64,000 nt of DNA from contig NC_007760.1 of NCBI RefSeq assembly GCF_000013385.1, positions 4,190,001-4,254,000 of the forward strand. Direction: 5' to 3'. The position numbers were made by a program, and so were the translations under genes. The notes under the pieces were generated by a model that saw only the letters and a list, made by a program, of their open reading frames with translations, had not been told where the DNA came from and did no database searches. The DNA comes from Anaeromyxobacter dehalogenans 2CP-C (GTDB lineage: Bacteria > Myxococcota > Myxococcia > Myxococcales > Anaeromyxobacteraceae). This document shows positions 35,286-43,692 of this stretch, in pieces (positions within the stretch are counted from its first letter, which is position 1; every line of letters starts with the position of its first letter).

Positions 35286-37019
35286 TCAGCGCCCGCGCCG
35301 CTCGGCCCGCCGCGCCTCGAGGTTGCGGAGCTCGCGCAGCGCGTCGGCGTTGCGCGGGTTCGCCGCGACCGCCGCGCGGAACATGCGCTCGGCCTGGCCC
35401 ACGTCGCCTTCCTCGCGCGCCAGCACGCCGGCGACCTGGCACACGCGATCGCTCGCGGCGCCGCCGGGCTCGGCCAGCGCCTGCTCGACGAGCGCGCGGG
35501 CCCGGTCGAGATCGCGGCGCTGCGCGTCGGCCACGTAGGTGTGCGCGAGGGCGGCGAGGTACTCCGGGCGCGGGTCGGCGCGCACCGCCGACTCGTAGAA
35601 GCCGCGCGCGCGCGCCAGGTCGCGCGTGCGCAGGCAGGCCTCGCCCTTCTGGAAGTCCACCCGCGCCGACCCGGCCTGCGCCGGCGTCACGCCGTGCGCG
35701 CCCCGCACCGCGAGGTACGCGGCCCGCTTGCGGTCGTCGGAGAGCGTCTCGTACGCCTCGTTCACCGCGGTGAAGAAGTCGCGCACCTGCTCGGAGAGGT
35801 CGGCGAGCGCCGGCGCGGCGAAGCGGTCGGGGTGGAACTGGCGCGCGAGCTGGAGGAAGGCGCGCTTCACGTCGTCGCGGCCGGCGGTCGGCGCGAGGCC
35901 GAGGCGGGCGAACAGGTCGCGCTCCCGCGCGCGCGGCGCGGCGGCGAGCAGCGCGGCCCGGAGCGCGGCCTCGGGCGAGCCCGGCGGCTCGGCGGCCGGC
36001 GGCGGCGGGGCGGCAGGACCCGCGGGGATCGCGGCCGCGGCGGGCCGCGCCGCCGCGGCGGGGGGCCGCCCGGCGAACGGGCCGATGCCCATGTTGCGCA
36101 TGGCCTGCTGCAGCAGGCGCTGCCGCCGCTCCCGCGCCTCGGCCGGATCGCTGCGGCGCGCCGGGGCGGCGGGCGGCGGGGGCGGCGCGGCGACCGGCGC
36201 GGGCGCCTCGGAGCGCGGGGGCGCGATCGGCCCGGGCTCCGGCTCGATGTCGAGCACCAGGTCCGCCGCGGTCTCGCCGCTCGGCTGCCGCCCGGTGGCC
36301 GGCACCGCCAGCCCGAGCAGCAGCAGCGCGGCGAGCACGGCGCGCGCGCGCTCGGGCTCCACCTCGGTGCCGGCGAAGAAGCCCTCCAGCGTGGCGGACG
36401 GGGAGAGCCGGCGCAGCAGCGCCTGCTCCGCCGCGGTCCAGCGGAAGGCGCCGGCCACCTCCGCGTACCCGGACGCGAGCCGCACCGCCTGGTGCGCCAG
36501 CGGCTGCAGCGCCGACACCACCAGCGCGCCGGCCTGCGGCCGCTCCAGCGCGTCCACGATGGTGCGCAGCGGGGACAGCCGGCTGCCGCGCGTCCACTCC
36601 GGGACCGGCGCGGCGGCGTCGAAGCGGAACGCGCCCGCCTCGAGCGCCGCGATCAGCGCGAAGTAGCCGGCCTGCTGCTCGGCGAGCATCCGGTCCACGT
36701 CGGCGCGCGACACCGCGCCCATCTCCACCAGGAGCTCGCCCTGCGGGCGGCGGGTGGACGCCATGAGGCCCAGGCTGCGCGAGAGCGCGTCGATGTCGAT
36801 GAGCCCCGCCTGCAGGAGCAGCAGCCCGAGCGGACGGAACCCGCTCACCACCTGCGCCCCGACCGGCCGCCCGTCGCGCAGCCACAGCCGCGAGGTGCCG
36901 CCCTCGTGCGCCACCTCGAGCAGGCCGGTGGCGCGCTCGTTCAGCGCCTCGAGCAGGATCGCCGCGAGCGGCGTGCGGGACAGGTCGCCCGGGACCTCGA
37001 GGACGCTCATTCGCGACAT
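35286..37019 (-). CDS. DUF4388 protein with J domain and TPR-like tail
   Basis: About 577 residues. The N-terminal DUF4388/PATAN-like region (about 4-165) opens VLEVPGDLSRTPLAAILLEAL. A helical part, a Pro/Ala linker (about 270-365), an intact J domain at about 370-435 with His396-Pro397-Asp398, and TPR-like helices to the end follow. J domains stimulate Hsp70 ATPase, so DnaK recruitment is a fair inference. ATG at 37019 or 37010 are both possible. Its domain pairing with the neighbouring receiver-DUF4388 protein suggests a shared pathway. Confidence 0.8.
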   Translation of the reverse strand: MSRMSVLEVPGDLSRTPLAAILLEALNERATGLLEVAHEGGTSRLWLRDGRPVGAQVVSGFRPLGLLLLQAGLIDIDALSRSLGLMASTRRPQGELLVEMGAVSRADVDRMLAEQQAGYFALIAALEAGAFRFDAAAPVPEWTRGSRLSPLRTIVDALERPQAGALVVSALQPLAHQAVRLASGYAEVAGAFRWTAAEQALLRRLSPSATLEGFFAGTEVEPERARAVLAALLLLGLAVPATGRQPSGETAADLVLDIEPEPGPIAPPRSEAPAPVAAPPPPPAAPARRSDPAEARERRQRLLQQAMRNMGIGPFAGRPPAAAARPAAAAIPAGPAAPPPPAAEPPGSPEAALRAALLAAAPRARERDLFARLGLAPTAGRDDVKRAFLQLARQFHPDRFAAPALADLSEQVRDFFTAVNEAYETLSDDRKRAAYLAVRGAHGVTPAQAGSARVDFQKGEACLRTRDLARARGFYESAVRADPRPEYLAALAHTYVADAQRRDLDRARALVEQALAEPGGAASDRVCQVAGVLAREEGDVGQAERMFRAAVAANPRNADALRELRNLEARRAERRGR

Positions 37020-37147
37020 CTTACCGCGGCCCGGCGCCGTACGCTCCCGGTGCGGCCGCGGGGGCGTTTTCGGTTTGACCCGGCCGCGCCCGCGCCGCAG
37101 AGTCGGCGACCGGGGCGGCACCGGGGATCCACCTGGGACGGGTCGGC

Positions 37148-38089
37148 ATGGGCGGCATCGGCATCGTGAACAACCCGCGATCGCGGCGGAACCGGCGCGA
37201 TCCGCGCCTGGGCGACCGGCTGCGCGCGCGGCTGGGCGACGCGGGCGAGGTGGTGGACGCCGCCACGCCCGACGAGCTGGCCCGCGCCGTGGAGCGGTTC
37301 CGGGCGCGCGGGGTGGACGTGCTCGGGATCGGCGGCGGCGACGGCACCGCGCACGTGGTGCTCTCGGCCTTCGCCGACGCGTACGGCGACGCGCCGCTGC
37401 CGCAGGTGCTGCTCCTGCGCGCCGGGGCCATGAACACCGTGGCGCACGGCAACGGCGTCCGCGGCGGCCCGGAGGCCATCCTCCGCGCGGTGCTGGGCCG
37501 CCGCGCGCAGGGGATTCCCCTCGCCACCGTCGAGCGCGACCTGCTCCGCGTCGAGGCGGACGGCGTCCCCCCCCGCCACGGGTTCATCTTCGGCACCGGC
37601 GCGGTGGTGGCGTTCCTGGAGGCCTACTACGCGACCGGCCGCCCCTCCCCGCTGACCGCGGGGCTCCTGCTCGCGCGCGCGGCCGGCTCGGCGCTGGTGC
37701 GCGGCCCGTTCGCGGCGTCGCTCACCCGCCGCGATCCGCTGCGGGTGTGGAGCGACGGGGAGGAGTGGACCGACGCGCGCTACCTCGCGCTCGTGGCCGG
37801 CTCCACGCCGGACATCGGCTTCGGCTTCCGGGCGTTCCACCGGTGCGGCGAGCAGCCCGGCTCCTTCCACGCGGTCGGGGTCACCGCCAGCCCGCTGCAG
37901 ATCGCGCTCGCGCTGCCGCGCATCCGCGCGGGGCGGCCGTGGAAGCGGCGGCACGCGCAGGACGAGGTGGCCCGCGAGCTGCGCGTGGAGGGCGACGGCC
38001 TGCGCTACACGGTGGACGGCGACCTGTACGGCCCGGTGCGGGCGGTGCGGATCTCGACCGGTCCGGGCGTCGAGCTGGTGGTGCCCTGA
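37148..38089 (+). CDS. Diacylglycerol kinase-family lipid kinase
   Basis: A 313-residue protein with the DAGK catalytic fold. It has NNPRSRRNRRDPRL near the start, the ATP-site motif VLGIGGGDGTAHVVL, and a late FGTGAVVAFLEAYY region. Such enzymes phosphorylate diacylglycerol or sphingoid bases. The acceptor is unknown here. It is divergent from the J-domain gene and is followed closely by the PP2C gene. Confidence 0.85.
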   Translation: MGGIGIVNNPRSRRNRRDPRLGDRLRARLGDAGEVVDAATPDELARAVERFRARGVDVLGIGGGDGTAHVVLSAFADAYGDAPLPQVLLLRAGAMNTVAHGNGVRGGPEAILRAVLGRRAQGIPLATVERDLLRVEADGVPPRHGFIFGTGAVVAFLEAYYATGRPSPLTAGLLLARAAGSALVRGPFAASLTRRDPLRVWSDGEEWTDARYLALVAGSTPDIGFGFRAFHRCGEQPGSFHAVGVTASPLQIALALPRIRAGRPWKRRHAQDEVARELRVEGDGLRYTVDGDLYGPVRAVRISTGPGVELVVP

Positions 38090-38113
38090 CCGCGTTTTCC
38101 CGGGCAGATCCTT

Positions 38114-38142
38114 TTGACCGCTGAGGGGGTCGCGACTAACCT
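38114..38142 (+). promoter_or_regulatory. Weak candidate promoter ahead of PP2C gene
   Basis: TTGACC (38114-38119), a 17-nt spacer and TAACCT (38137-38142). The -35 is good and the -10 poor. If used, the leader before ATG 38156 would be only a few bases. Confidence 0.3.
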
Positions 38143-38155
38143 TCCCGGTCCCACC

Positions 38156-38926
38156 ATGCGCCTGAGCCACGCGGGAGCGAGCGACGTCGGGCGGAAGCGC
38201 GCCCACAACGAGGACGCCTTCCTGCTCCTCCCGGAGGAGCAGCTCTACTGCGTCGCGGACGGGATGGGCGGCCACGCCTCCGGCGAGGTGGCGGCCCGCA
38301 TCGCGGTCGAGGAGATGGCCGAGTTCTTCCGGATCACCGGCCGCGACGACGAGGCCACCTGGCCCTTCCGGCCGGACCCGGCCCGGGACGCCGACGAGAA
38401 CCGGCTCCTCACCGGCGTGAAGCTCGCGAACCTGCGCATCCACGAGCGGGCCCGGGCCGACGAGCGGCTCCACGGCATGGGCACCACGCTCGTGGCGGCG
38501 CAGTTCCCCCGCGACGGGCGCGAGGTGCTGGTCGGCCACGTCGGCGACAGCCGCGCGTACCTGTTCCGCCGCGGGGCGCTGCGACAGCTCACCGAGGACC
38601 ACTCGCTGCTCAACGACTTCCGGCGCACGCGCCAGCTCACGCCCGCCGAGATCGAGGCGTTCCCGCACAAGAACGTGATCGTCCGCGCGCTCGGCATGAA
38701 GGAGTCGGTCGAGGTGGACCTGCTCCGCGAGCCGCTCGAGGACGGCGACGTGGTGCTGCTCTGCTCCGACGGCCTGTCCGGGATGGTGCCGGACGCGCGC
38801 ATCGCCGAGGTGCTGCGCGCGGTGCCCGGCGACCTCCGCCGCGCGGCGCAGGCGCTGGTGGACGCCGCGAACTCCGCCGGCGGCGCCGACAACGTGACGT
38901 GCGTCCTGGTGCAGGCCCAGGGCTAG
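38156..38926 (+). CDS. PP2C-family Ser/Thr phosphatase
   Basis: A 256-residue metal-dependent phosphatase with all standard motifs: RAHNEDAF, VADGMGGHASGE, GMGTTLVAA, VGHVGDSRAYLF, LCSDGLSG and GADNVTCVLV. The acidic residues that bind two Mn or Mg ions are present. It could counter the Ser/Thr kinase encoded at 47911-49311, but they are 9 kb apart, so this is only a suggestion. Confidence 0.93.
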   Translation: MRLSHAGASDVGRKRAHNEDAFLLLPEEQLYCVADGMGGHASGEVAARIAVEEMAEFFRITGRDDEATWPFRPDPARDADENRLLTGVKLANLRIHERARADERLHGMGTTLVAAQFPRDGREVLVGHVGDSRAYLFRRGALRQLTEDHSLLNDFRRTRQLTPAEIEAFPHKNVIVRALGMKESVEVDLLREPLEDGDVVLLCSDGLSGMVPDARIAEVLRAVPGDLRRAAQALVDAANSAGGADNVTCVLVQAQG

Positions 38927-38940
38927 GGCCGCAGCGAGCG

Positions 38941-39978
38941 TCAGCCGCCCCGCACCCGATCCGCCCCGGCGGCGACCGCGTCCTCGACGCGCTCGCCCGG
39001 CGCGAGCGCGGTGCCCGCCCACAGCACCGCCCGGCGCACCGCGGCGCCGGCGGGCACGCGGCAGCCGGGCCCCACCACCGCGCCCGGCCCGATCTCGGCG
39101 CCCGCGGCCACGTCCGCGCCGGCGCACACCAGCGCCGGCCCGGCGAGCCGCGCGCCCGGGTCCACCCGCGCGCCGCCCGCGACCCAGACGCCCGGCAGGC
39201 GCTCGGCCGCGCCGGCGAACGGCTCCGCCCCCGGGAAGCGCGCCAGCGGCACGCGTCCGGCGAGCAGGTCGCGGTTCGCCTCGAGGTAGCGCTCCGGCGT
39301 GCCGAGGTCGTTCCAGTAGCCGGCGGCGACGTGGCCGCGGATCGCCCCCGACGCCATGAGCGGCGGGTAGACGTGGCGGTTCACGTCCGCCTCGAACGGC
39401 TCGGCCGGCACCGCGTCGAGCAGCGCCGCCGAGAGCACGTGCACGCCGGAGAAGTGCCAGGGCGCGAGCCCCTCCCCGCCCGGCCCGAACCGCCCCGCGA
39501 TGCGCCGCACCGCGCCGCCCGCGTCCACCTCGACCGCCGCGTAGCGCGCGCCGGCGGGCATGGGGAGCAGCACCATGGTGGCGAGCGCGCCGGACGCGCG
39601 GTGCGCGGCGAGCGCGGCGCCGAGGTCCACGTCGAACAGCACGTCGCCGTTCACGAGCAGGAGCGCGTCCGCGCCCCGGAGCGCCGCCCGCGCCTCGCGG
39701 AGCGCGCCGCCGGTCCCGGCGATGACCGGCTCGCGCGAGACGGTGAGCGAGAGCCCGAGCGCGCGCGCGGCCGCCCCGGCCTCCGCGGCCATGGCGTCCG
39801 GCAGGTGGTGCACGTTGACGACGGCGCGGCGCACGCCGGCCCCGGCCAGCAGCGCCAGCGAGTAGCGGACGAGCGGCACCCCGCACACCGGCACCGCCGG
39901 CTTCGGCACGCGCGCGGTGAGCGGCCGCAGCCGCGTCCCGAGCCCGGCACAGAGGACCATCCCGGCGAGGTCGCCCAT
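38941..39978 (-). CDS. Sugar-nucleotide pyrophosphorylase with left-handed beta-helix tail
   Basis: A 345-residue nucleotidyltransferase. The signature is LCAGLGTRLRPLTARVPKPAVPVCG, with VNGDVLFDVDLG for the metal Asp. The C-terminal 80 residues contain hexapeptide-like repeats (GARVDPGARLAGPALVCAGADVAAGAEIGPG, described here only by type). It resembles mannose-1-phosphate guanylyltransferases and MurU. The sugar cannot be settled. It is divergent from the MFS gene with a 20-bp gap. Confidence 0.83.
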   Translation of the reverse strand: MGDLAGMVLCAGLGTRLRPLTARVPKPAVPVCGVPLVRYSLALLAGAGVRRAVVNVHHLPDAMAAEAGAAARALGLSLTVSREPVIAGTGGALREARAALRGADALLLVNGDVLFDVDLGAALAAHRASGALATMVLLPMPAGARYAAVEVDAGGAVRRIAGRFGPGGEGLAPWHFSGVHVLSAALLDAVPAEPFEADVNRHVYPPLMASGAIRGHVAAGYWNDLGTPERYLEANRDLLAGRVPLARFPGAEPFAGAAERLPGVWVAGGARVDPGARLAGPALVCAGADVAAGAEIGPGAVVGPGCRVPAGAAVRRAVLWAGTALAPGERVEDAVAAGADRVRGG

Positions 39979-39998
39979 GGTAGACGCGAGTCTAACCG

Positions 39999-41192
39999 AT
40001 GGCCTCCGCCGCGCGACTCCGGCTCATGTACTTCCTGTACTACGGGAACGTGGGGGTGGCGCAGCCGTACCTGGCCGCGTACCTGCGCGGCCTGGGGTTC
40101 AGCGGCGAGCAGATCGGCGCGGTGCAGATGATCCCGTCGCTGCTCGCGCCGGTGGTGGCGATGTCCTGGGCCACGTTCGCCGACCGCCACGCCACGCCGG
40201 CGCGCGGGCTGCGCCTCGCCACCGCCTGGAGCGCGCTCTGCGTCCTGGCGCTGCCGTTCGCGCGCACGCCGGCGGCGGTCGGCGCGGTGCTGGTCGCGGC
40301 CGCGCTCGGCGACCGCGCCTACGTGCCGCTGCTCGACTCGGTGACGCTGGAGCACACCCGGGCGCGGCCGGAGCGGTCCTACGCGTCCGTCCGGCTGTTC
40401 GGGTCGATCGGGTTCGTGGTGCTGGCGCTCGCCGCCGGCCGCGCGCTCACGCTGCGCGGCAACCGCCCCGCCGACCTGCTCGTGCCGTCGCTCATGACCG
40501 CGCTGGTGGCCGGCTACGCGCTCGCGGCGCGGCGCCTGCCCGCGCACGCCGGGCCGCCCCAGGCCGATCGCCCGGGGCCGCGCGACATGCTCGCGCTGCT
40601 CCGCCGGCCGGCGCTGCCGCTCCTGCTCGGCGCGTGCGCGGTGCACTGGGCCGCCTGCGCGCCCTACCACCTGCTGTTCGGCGTGTACGTGCGCGACCTC
40701 GGCCTGCCCGCCGACGTGACCGGGCTCGGCACCGCGGCGGGCGTGGCGGCCGAGATCGGGGTGCTGCTCCTGTTCCCGAGGCTCGAGCGGCGCCTGTCGC
40801 TGCGCGGGCTGCTCGCCGCCTCGTTCCTGGGCTCGGCGGTGCGCTGGGCGCTGCTCTGGCGCGCCGAGGGCGCGGCGGCGATCGTGCTGCTGCAGCTCCT
40901 GCACGGCCTCACCTTCGGCCTGTTCTGGGCCGCGGCCATGAAGGGCATGGCGGAGGTGGTGCCGGCGCGGCTCCGCGCCACCGGCCAGGCGCTGTTCAGC
41001 GCGGTGGTGTTCGGGGCCGGCAACGGGATCGGGTTCGCGCTCTCGGGCGCCGCCTACGACCGGCTCGGCTCGGTGGCCCCGCTGTTCGCGGGGGCGGCGC
41101 TGCTGGAGCTCGCGCTGGTGGGCGTGGGCCTCGCCGCGGCCGGCGCGCTGGCGGCGGCGCGCGCCCGCGGGGCGGGGCCGGCGGCGCCGTGA
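39999..41192 (+). CDS. MFS transporter (MFS_1-like)
   Basis: A 397-residue protein with 12 predicted helices. The N-terminal LMYFLYYGNVGVAQPYLAAYLRGLGFSGEQIGA pattern matches the MFS_1-like / HcaT-type group, whose substrates are often small aromatic acids or nucleosides. No substrate can be named. ATG at 39999. It is convergent with the exonuclease gene. Confidence 0.82.
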   Translation: MASAARLRLMYFLYYGNVGVAQPYLAAYLRGLGFSGEQIGAVQMIPSLLAPVVAMSWATFADRHATPARGLRLATAWSALCVLALPFARTPAAVGAVLVAAALGDRAYVPLLDSVTLEHTRARPERSYASVRLFGSIGFVVLALAAGRALTLRGNRPADLLVPSLMTALVAGYALAARRLPAHAGPPQADRPGPRDMLALLRRPALPLLLGACAVHWAACAPYHLLFGVYVRDLGLPADVTGLGTAAGVAAEIGVLLLFPRLERRLSLRGLLAASFLGSAVRWALLWRAEGAAAIVLLQLLHGLTFGLFWAAAMKGMAEVVPARLRATGQALFSAVVFGAGNGIGFALSGAAYDRLGSVAPLFAGAALLELALVGVGLAAAGALAAARARGAGPAAP

Positions 41193-41204
41193 TCGCGCAC
41201 GCGG

Positions 41205-41807
41205 TCAGGTGAGCTCGCGCAGCCGCCGGGCGCCGAGCGCCTCGCGCAGCACCAGGAACAGCTCGGCGGTGGCGACCGCGTCGGTGAGCGCGTCGTGCGC
41301 CTGGTAGTCGGGGAGCCCGAGCCGGCGCCGCGCCGCCGAGAGGTTCAGCACCGGCGGGTCGGCCGGCAGCTCCGGGAAGCGCCGCCGCTCGCGCGCGTCG
41401 AGGCGGAGCAGCAGCTTCACCGTGTCCACCACCGGCGGCGCCGGCCAGCGCAGCCCGGCCGCCCGGAACGCGCGCTTCAGGAACCCGAGCTCGATGGGCG
41501 CGTGGTGGACGAGCAGGACCGCGCCGCGGAGGCGGCGCTCGAGCTCCGGCAGGACCTCCGCGAGCGCCGGGGCGCCGCGCGTGTCGCCGGCCACGAGCTG
41601 GTGCGCCTGCACCGAGCGCGGGCTCACCGCCTTCCCCTGCTCCGGGCGGACCAGCGTCCGGTACGCCTCGCCGAGCCGCAGGTGCCCCTCGCGCACGGGG
41701 AGCATGCCCACCGCGAGGATGGCGTCGCGCCGCGCGTCGAGGCCGCCCGTCTCGAGGTCGAGCGACCAGTAGACGGCGGACTCCCAGGGCGGCGACGAGA
41801 AGAGCAT
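41205..41807 (-). CDS. DEDDh 3'-5' exonuclease (DnaQ-like)
   Basis: A 200-residue exonuclease domain protein. Exo I is VYWSLDLETGG with Asp17 and Glu19. Exo II is LLVHHAPIELGFLKRAF, and the DEDDh His-Asp pair is in YQAHDALTDAVAT. It is not the Pol III epsilon subunit, which is longer and has a C-terminal alpha-binding tail. It ends an apparent operon DUF4212-SSS-CBS/DUF294-exonuclease, 20 nt after the preceding stop. Confidence 0.87.
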   Translation of the reverse strand: MLFSSPPWESAVYWSLDLETGGLDARRDAILAVGMLPVREGHLRLGEAYRTLVRPEQGKAVSPRSVQAHQLVAGDTRGAPALAEVLPELERRLRGAVLLVHHAPIELGFLKRAFRAAGLRWPAPPVVDTVKLLLRLDARERRRFPELPADPPVLNLSAARRRLGLPDYQAHDALTDAVATAELFLVLREALGARRLRELT

Positions 41808-41827
41808 CGAGGGGATGGTAGCAGCGG

Positions 41828-43639
41828 TCAGAAATCCGTCTTGAAGTGGAACGCGGCGCGGTCCTGGAGCGTCTTGACGGCGCGCAGCGCGTCCTTGAGC
41901 CGCGAGCGCTCCATGGCGCTCAGCGCCGCCAGCGCCGCCTCGTTCGAGGGCGGGCGGCCCTCGGCCACGGCGCGGAGCTGGAGGCGCAGGCGCAGGCCGT
42001 TCAGGAAGCGGAACCCCTCCGCGGCCGCCGCGACCGCGTCGCCGTCCAGGATGCCGGCGTCGCGGGCGGCCTCCAGCCGCTCCAGCGTCCCGCGCGCCTC
42101 GGTCCGCAGCTCCAGGCCGTAGCAGCGCGCCACCGCCACCACCGCCGCGATCCCCTGCAGCTTCAGGTCCACCGTGGTCGAGCCGCCGCGCAGGCGCAGC
42201 AGCAGCGACGCGGGCGGGCGGAAGCCGAGCGCGGCGCGGGCCAGGAAGCGCAGGAGCACCGGGCGGTCCACCGCGGTCGCGATCACCGCGTCGAGCGGCG
42301 CGAGATCGAGCCGGCCGGCCACCCGGCGGTAGTCGAAGAAGATGGCCGCCTCGAGCAGCGCCTGCGGCCCCGGCGCGTCGAGCCACCCGTCGAACCGGCC
42401 GCGCCACTCCGCCATCGGCCCCACCCAGCGGCGGGCCATGTAGCCGCCCGGGCAGGCCGGGAACCCGGCCAGCTCGAGGTCCGCGTTCACGCGCTCGGCC
42501 AGCACCTCGTACCAGGCGCGCCGCGCCTCGCCCTCGTCCGCGTAGACGAGCGCGTTGTCCTGGTCGGTGAGCAGCGTCTGCTCGCGGCGCCCCTCCGAGC
42601 CGAGCGCGAGCCAGGCGTAGGGCGCGGGCGGCTCGCCCAGGTCGGCCTCGGCGAAGCGCAGGATCCGGTGCACCAGCGCGTCGTTGAGGCGCGCCACGAA
42701 GCCGGCGATCGCGGCGGCGTCGAGCCCGCCGGCGAGCAGCGCGCCCGCCATCTCGGCCACCCGCCGCCCGTAGCCCGCCAGGCTCTCGCGCGTCGAGACG
42801 CGCTCCACCCCGCGCAGCACGGCCATGGGGCCCTGCGCCGAGGCGCGGAGCAGCTCGCCCGAGGTGAGCACGCCCACGATGTCGCCGCCGCGGGTGACCG
42901 GCAGGTGGTGCACCCGGGCGTCGAGCGCCAGGCCCCAGGCCTCGTGGATGGGCGCGGTCGCGGGGGTGGTGCGGAGCGGCGAGGTGGCGATGCGCGCGAG
43001 CGGGGTGTCCGGCCCGAGCCCCTCGGCGAGCACGCGGTTCCGGAAGTCGTGGTCGGTGGCGATCGCGGGCGGGTCGGCGCGGAGCAGCACCGAGGAGACG
43101 CCCTCCGCGCGCATGAGGCGGGCCGCGTCGCCCACGGTGGCGTCCGCCGCGATCCAGACCGGCGTGCGGCGCACCAGGTCGCCCACCTGGCGGGAGAGGT
43201 CGGCCTGGAAGGTGGTGATGGCGGAGTGCTCGAGGCTCGACTTGAGCCGCTCGGCCAGCCCCACCGCGAAGTGCGAGGCGAACTGCGCGTCGCCGAGCAG
43301 GCGCTGGAACTCGGCGTCGGGCAGGCGGTACGCGAGCAGGTCGTCCTCGACCACCACGTCGATGGTGGCCTTGCGCGTGATGAGCGAGGTGTAGCCGAAG
43401 GTCTCGCCCTCCTCGAGCACCTGCAGGAGCTGGCCGTCGCGCTCGAGCCGCACCGCGCCCTTGCGGATCACGTACAGGTGCGCGAGCGGCTCGCCCCCCA
43501 CCCGCGCCAGCCGCGAGCCCGCCGGGTAATAGCCCACCTCCAGCGAGGCGGCCGCCGCGTCGAACAGCGGCTGCGGCAGCGCGTGGAACGGGGGCGTCGC
43601 CCGCAGGTACGAGACCGGGTCGAGCGCGGCCGCCGCCAT
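41828..43639 (-). CDS. cNMP-binding, CBS and DUF294 nucleotidyltransferase-like sensor
   Basis: 603 residues. A CRP-like cyclic-nucleotide-binding domain (about 10-125) is followed by two CBS motifs (about 155-275, including VHHLPVTRGGDIVGVLTSGEL), a GlnD-like DUF294 nucleotidyltransferase fold (LALGSEGRREQTLLTDQDNALVY) and a DUF294 C-terminal domain. No DNA-binding domain is present. Proteins of this design sit beside SSS symporters in many genomes and probably sense cyclic nucleotides or adenylates. A nucleotidyl-transfer activity is plausible but untested. Confidence 0.88.
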   Translation of the reverse strand: MAAAALDPVSYLRATPPFHALPQPLFDAAAASLEVGYYPAGSRLARVGGEPLAHLYVIRKGAVRLERDGQLLQVLEEGETFGYTSLITRKATIDVVVEDDLLAYRLPDAEFQRLLGDAQFASHFAVGLAERLKSSLEHSAITTFQADLSRQVGDLVRRTPVWIAADATVGDAARLMRAEGVSSVLLRADPPAIATDHDFRNRVLAEGLGPDTPLARIATSPLRTTPATAPIHEAWGLALDARVHHLPVTRGGDIVGVLTSGELLRASAQGPMAVLRGVERVSTRESLAGYGRRVAEMAGALLAGGLDAAAIAGFVARLNDALVHRILRFAEADLGEPPAPYAWLALGSEGRREQTLLTDQDNALVYADEGEARRAWYEVLAERVNADLELAGFPACPGGYMARRWVGPMAEWRGRFDGWLDAPGPQALLEAAIFFDYRRVAGRLDLAPLDAVIATAVDRPVLLRFLARAALGFRPPASLLLRLRGGSTTVDLKLQGIAAVVAVARCYGLELRTEARGTLERLEAARDAGILDGDAVAAAAEGFRFLNGLRLRLQLRAVAEGRPPSNEAALAALSAMERSRLKDALRAVKTLQDRAAFHFKTDF

Positions 43640-43692
43640 CCCGCGAGGATAGCGGGGCGCGGCGCCCGCGTCACGGCGCCCGCCCGCCGTCG

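Noticed and set aside
41205-41807. DNA polymerase III epsilon subunit
   Set aside because: Too short, no C-terminal alpha-binding region, and it lies in a transporter operon.
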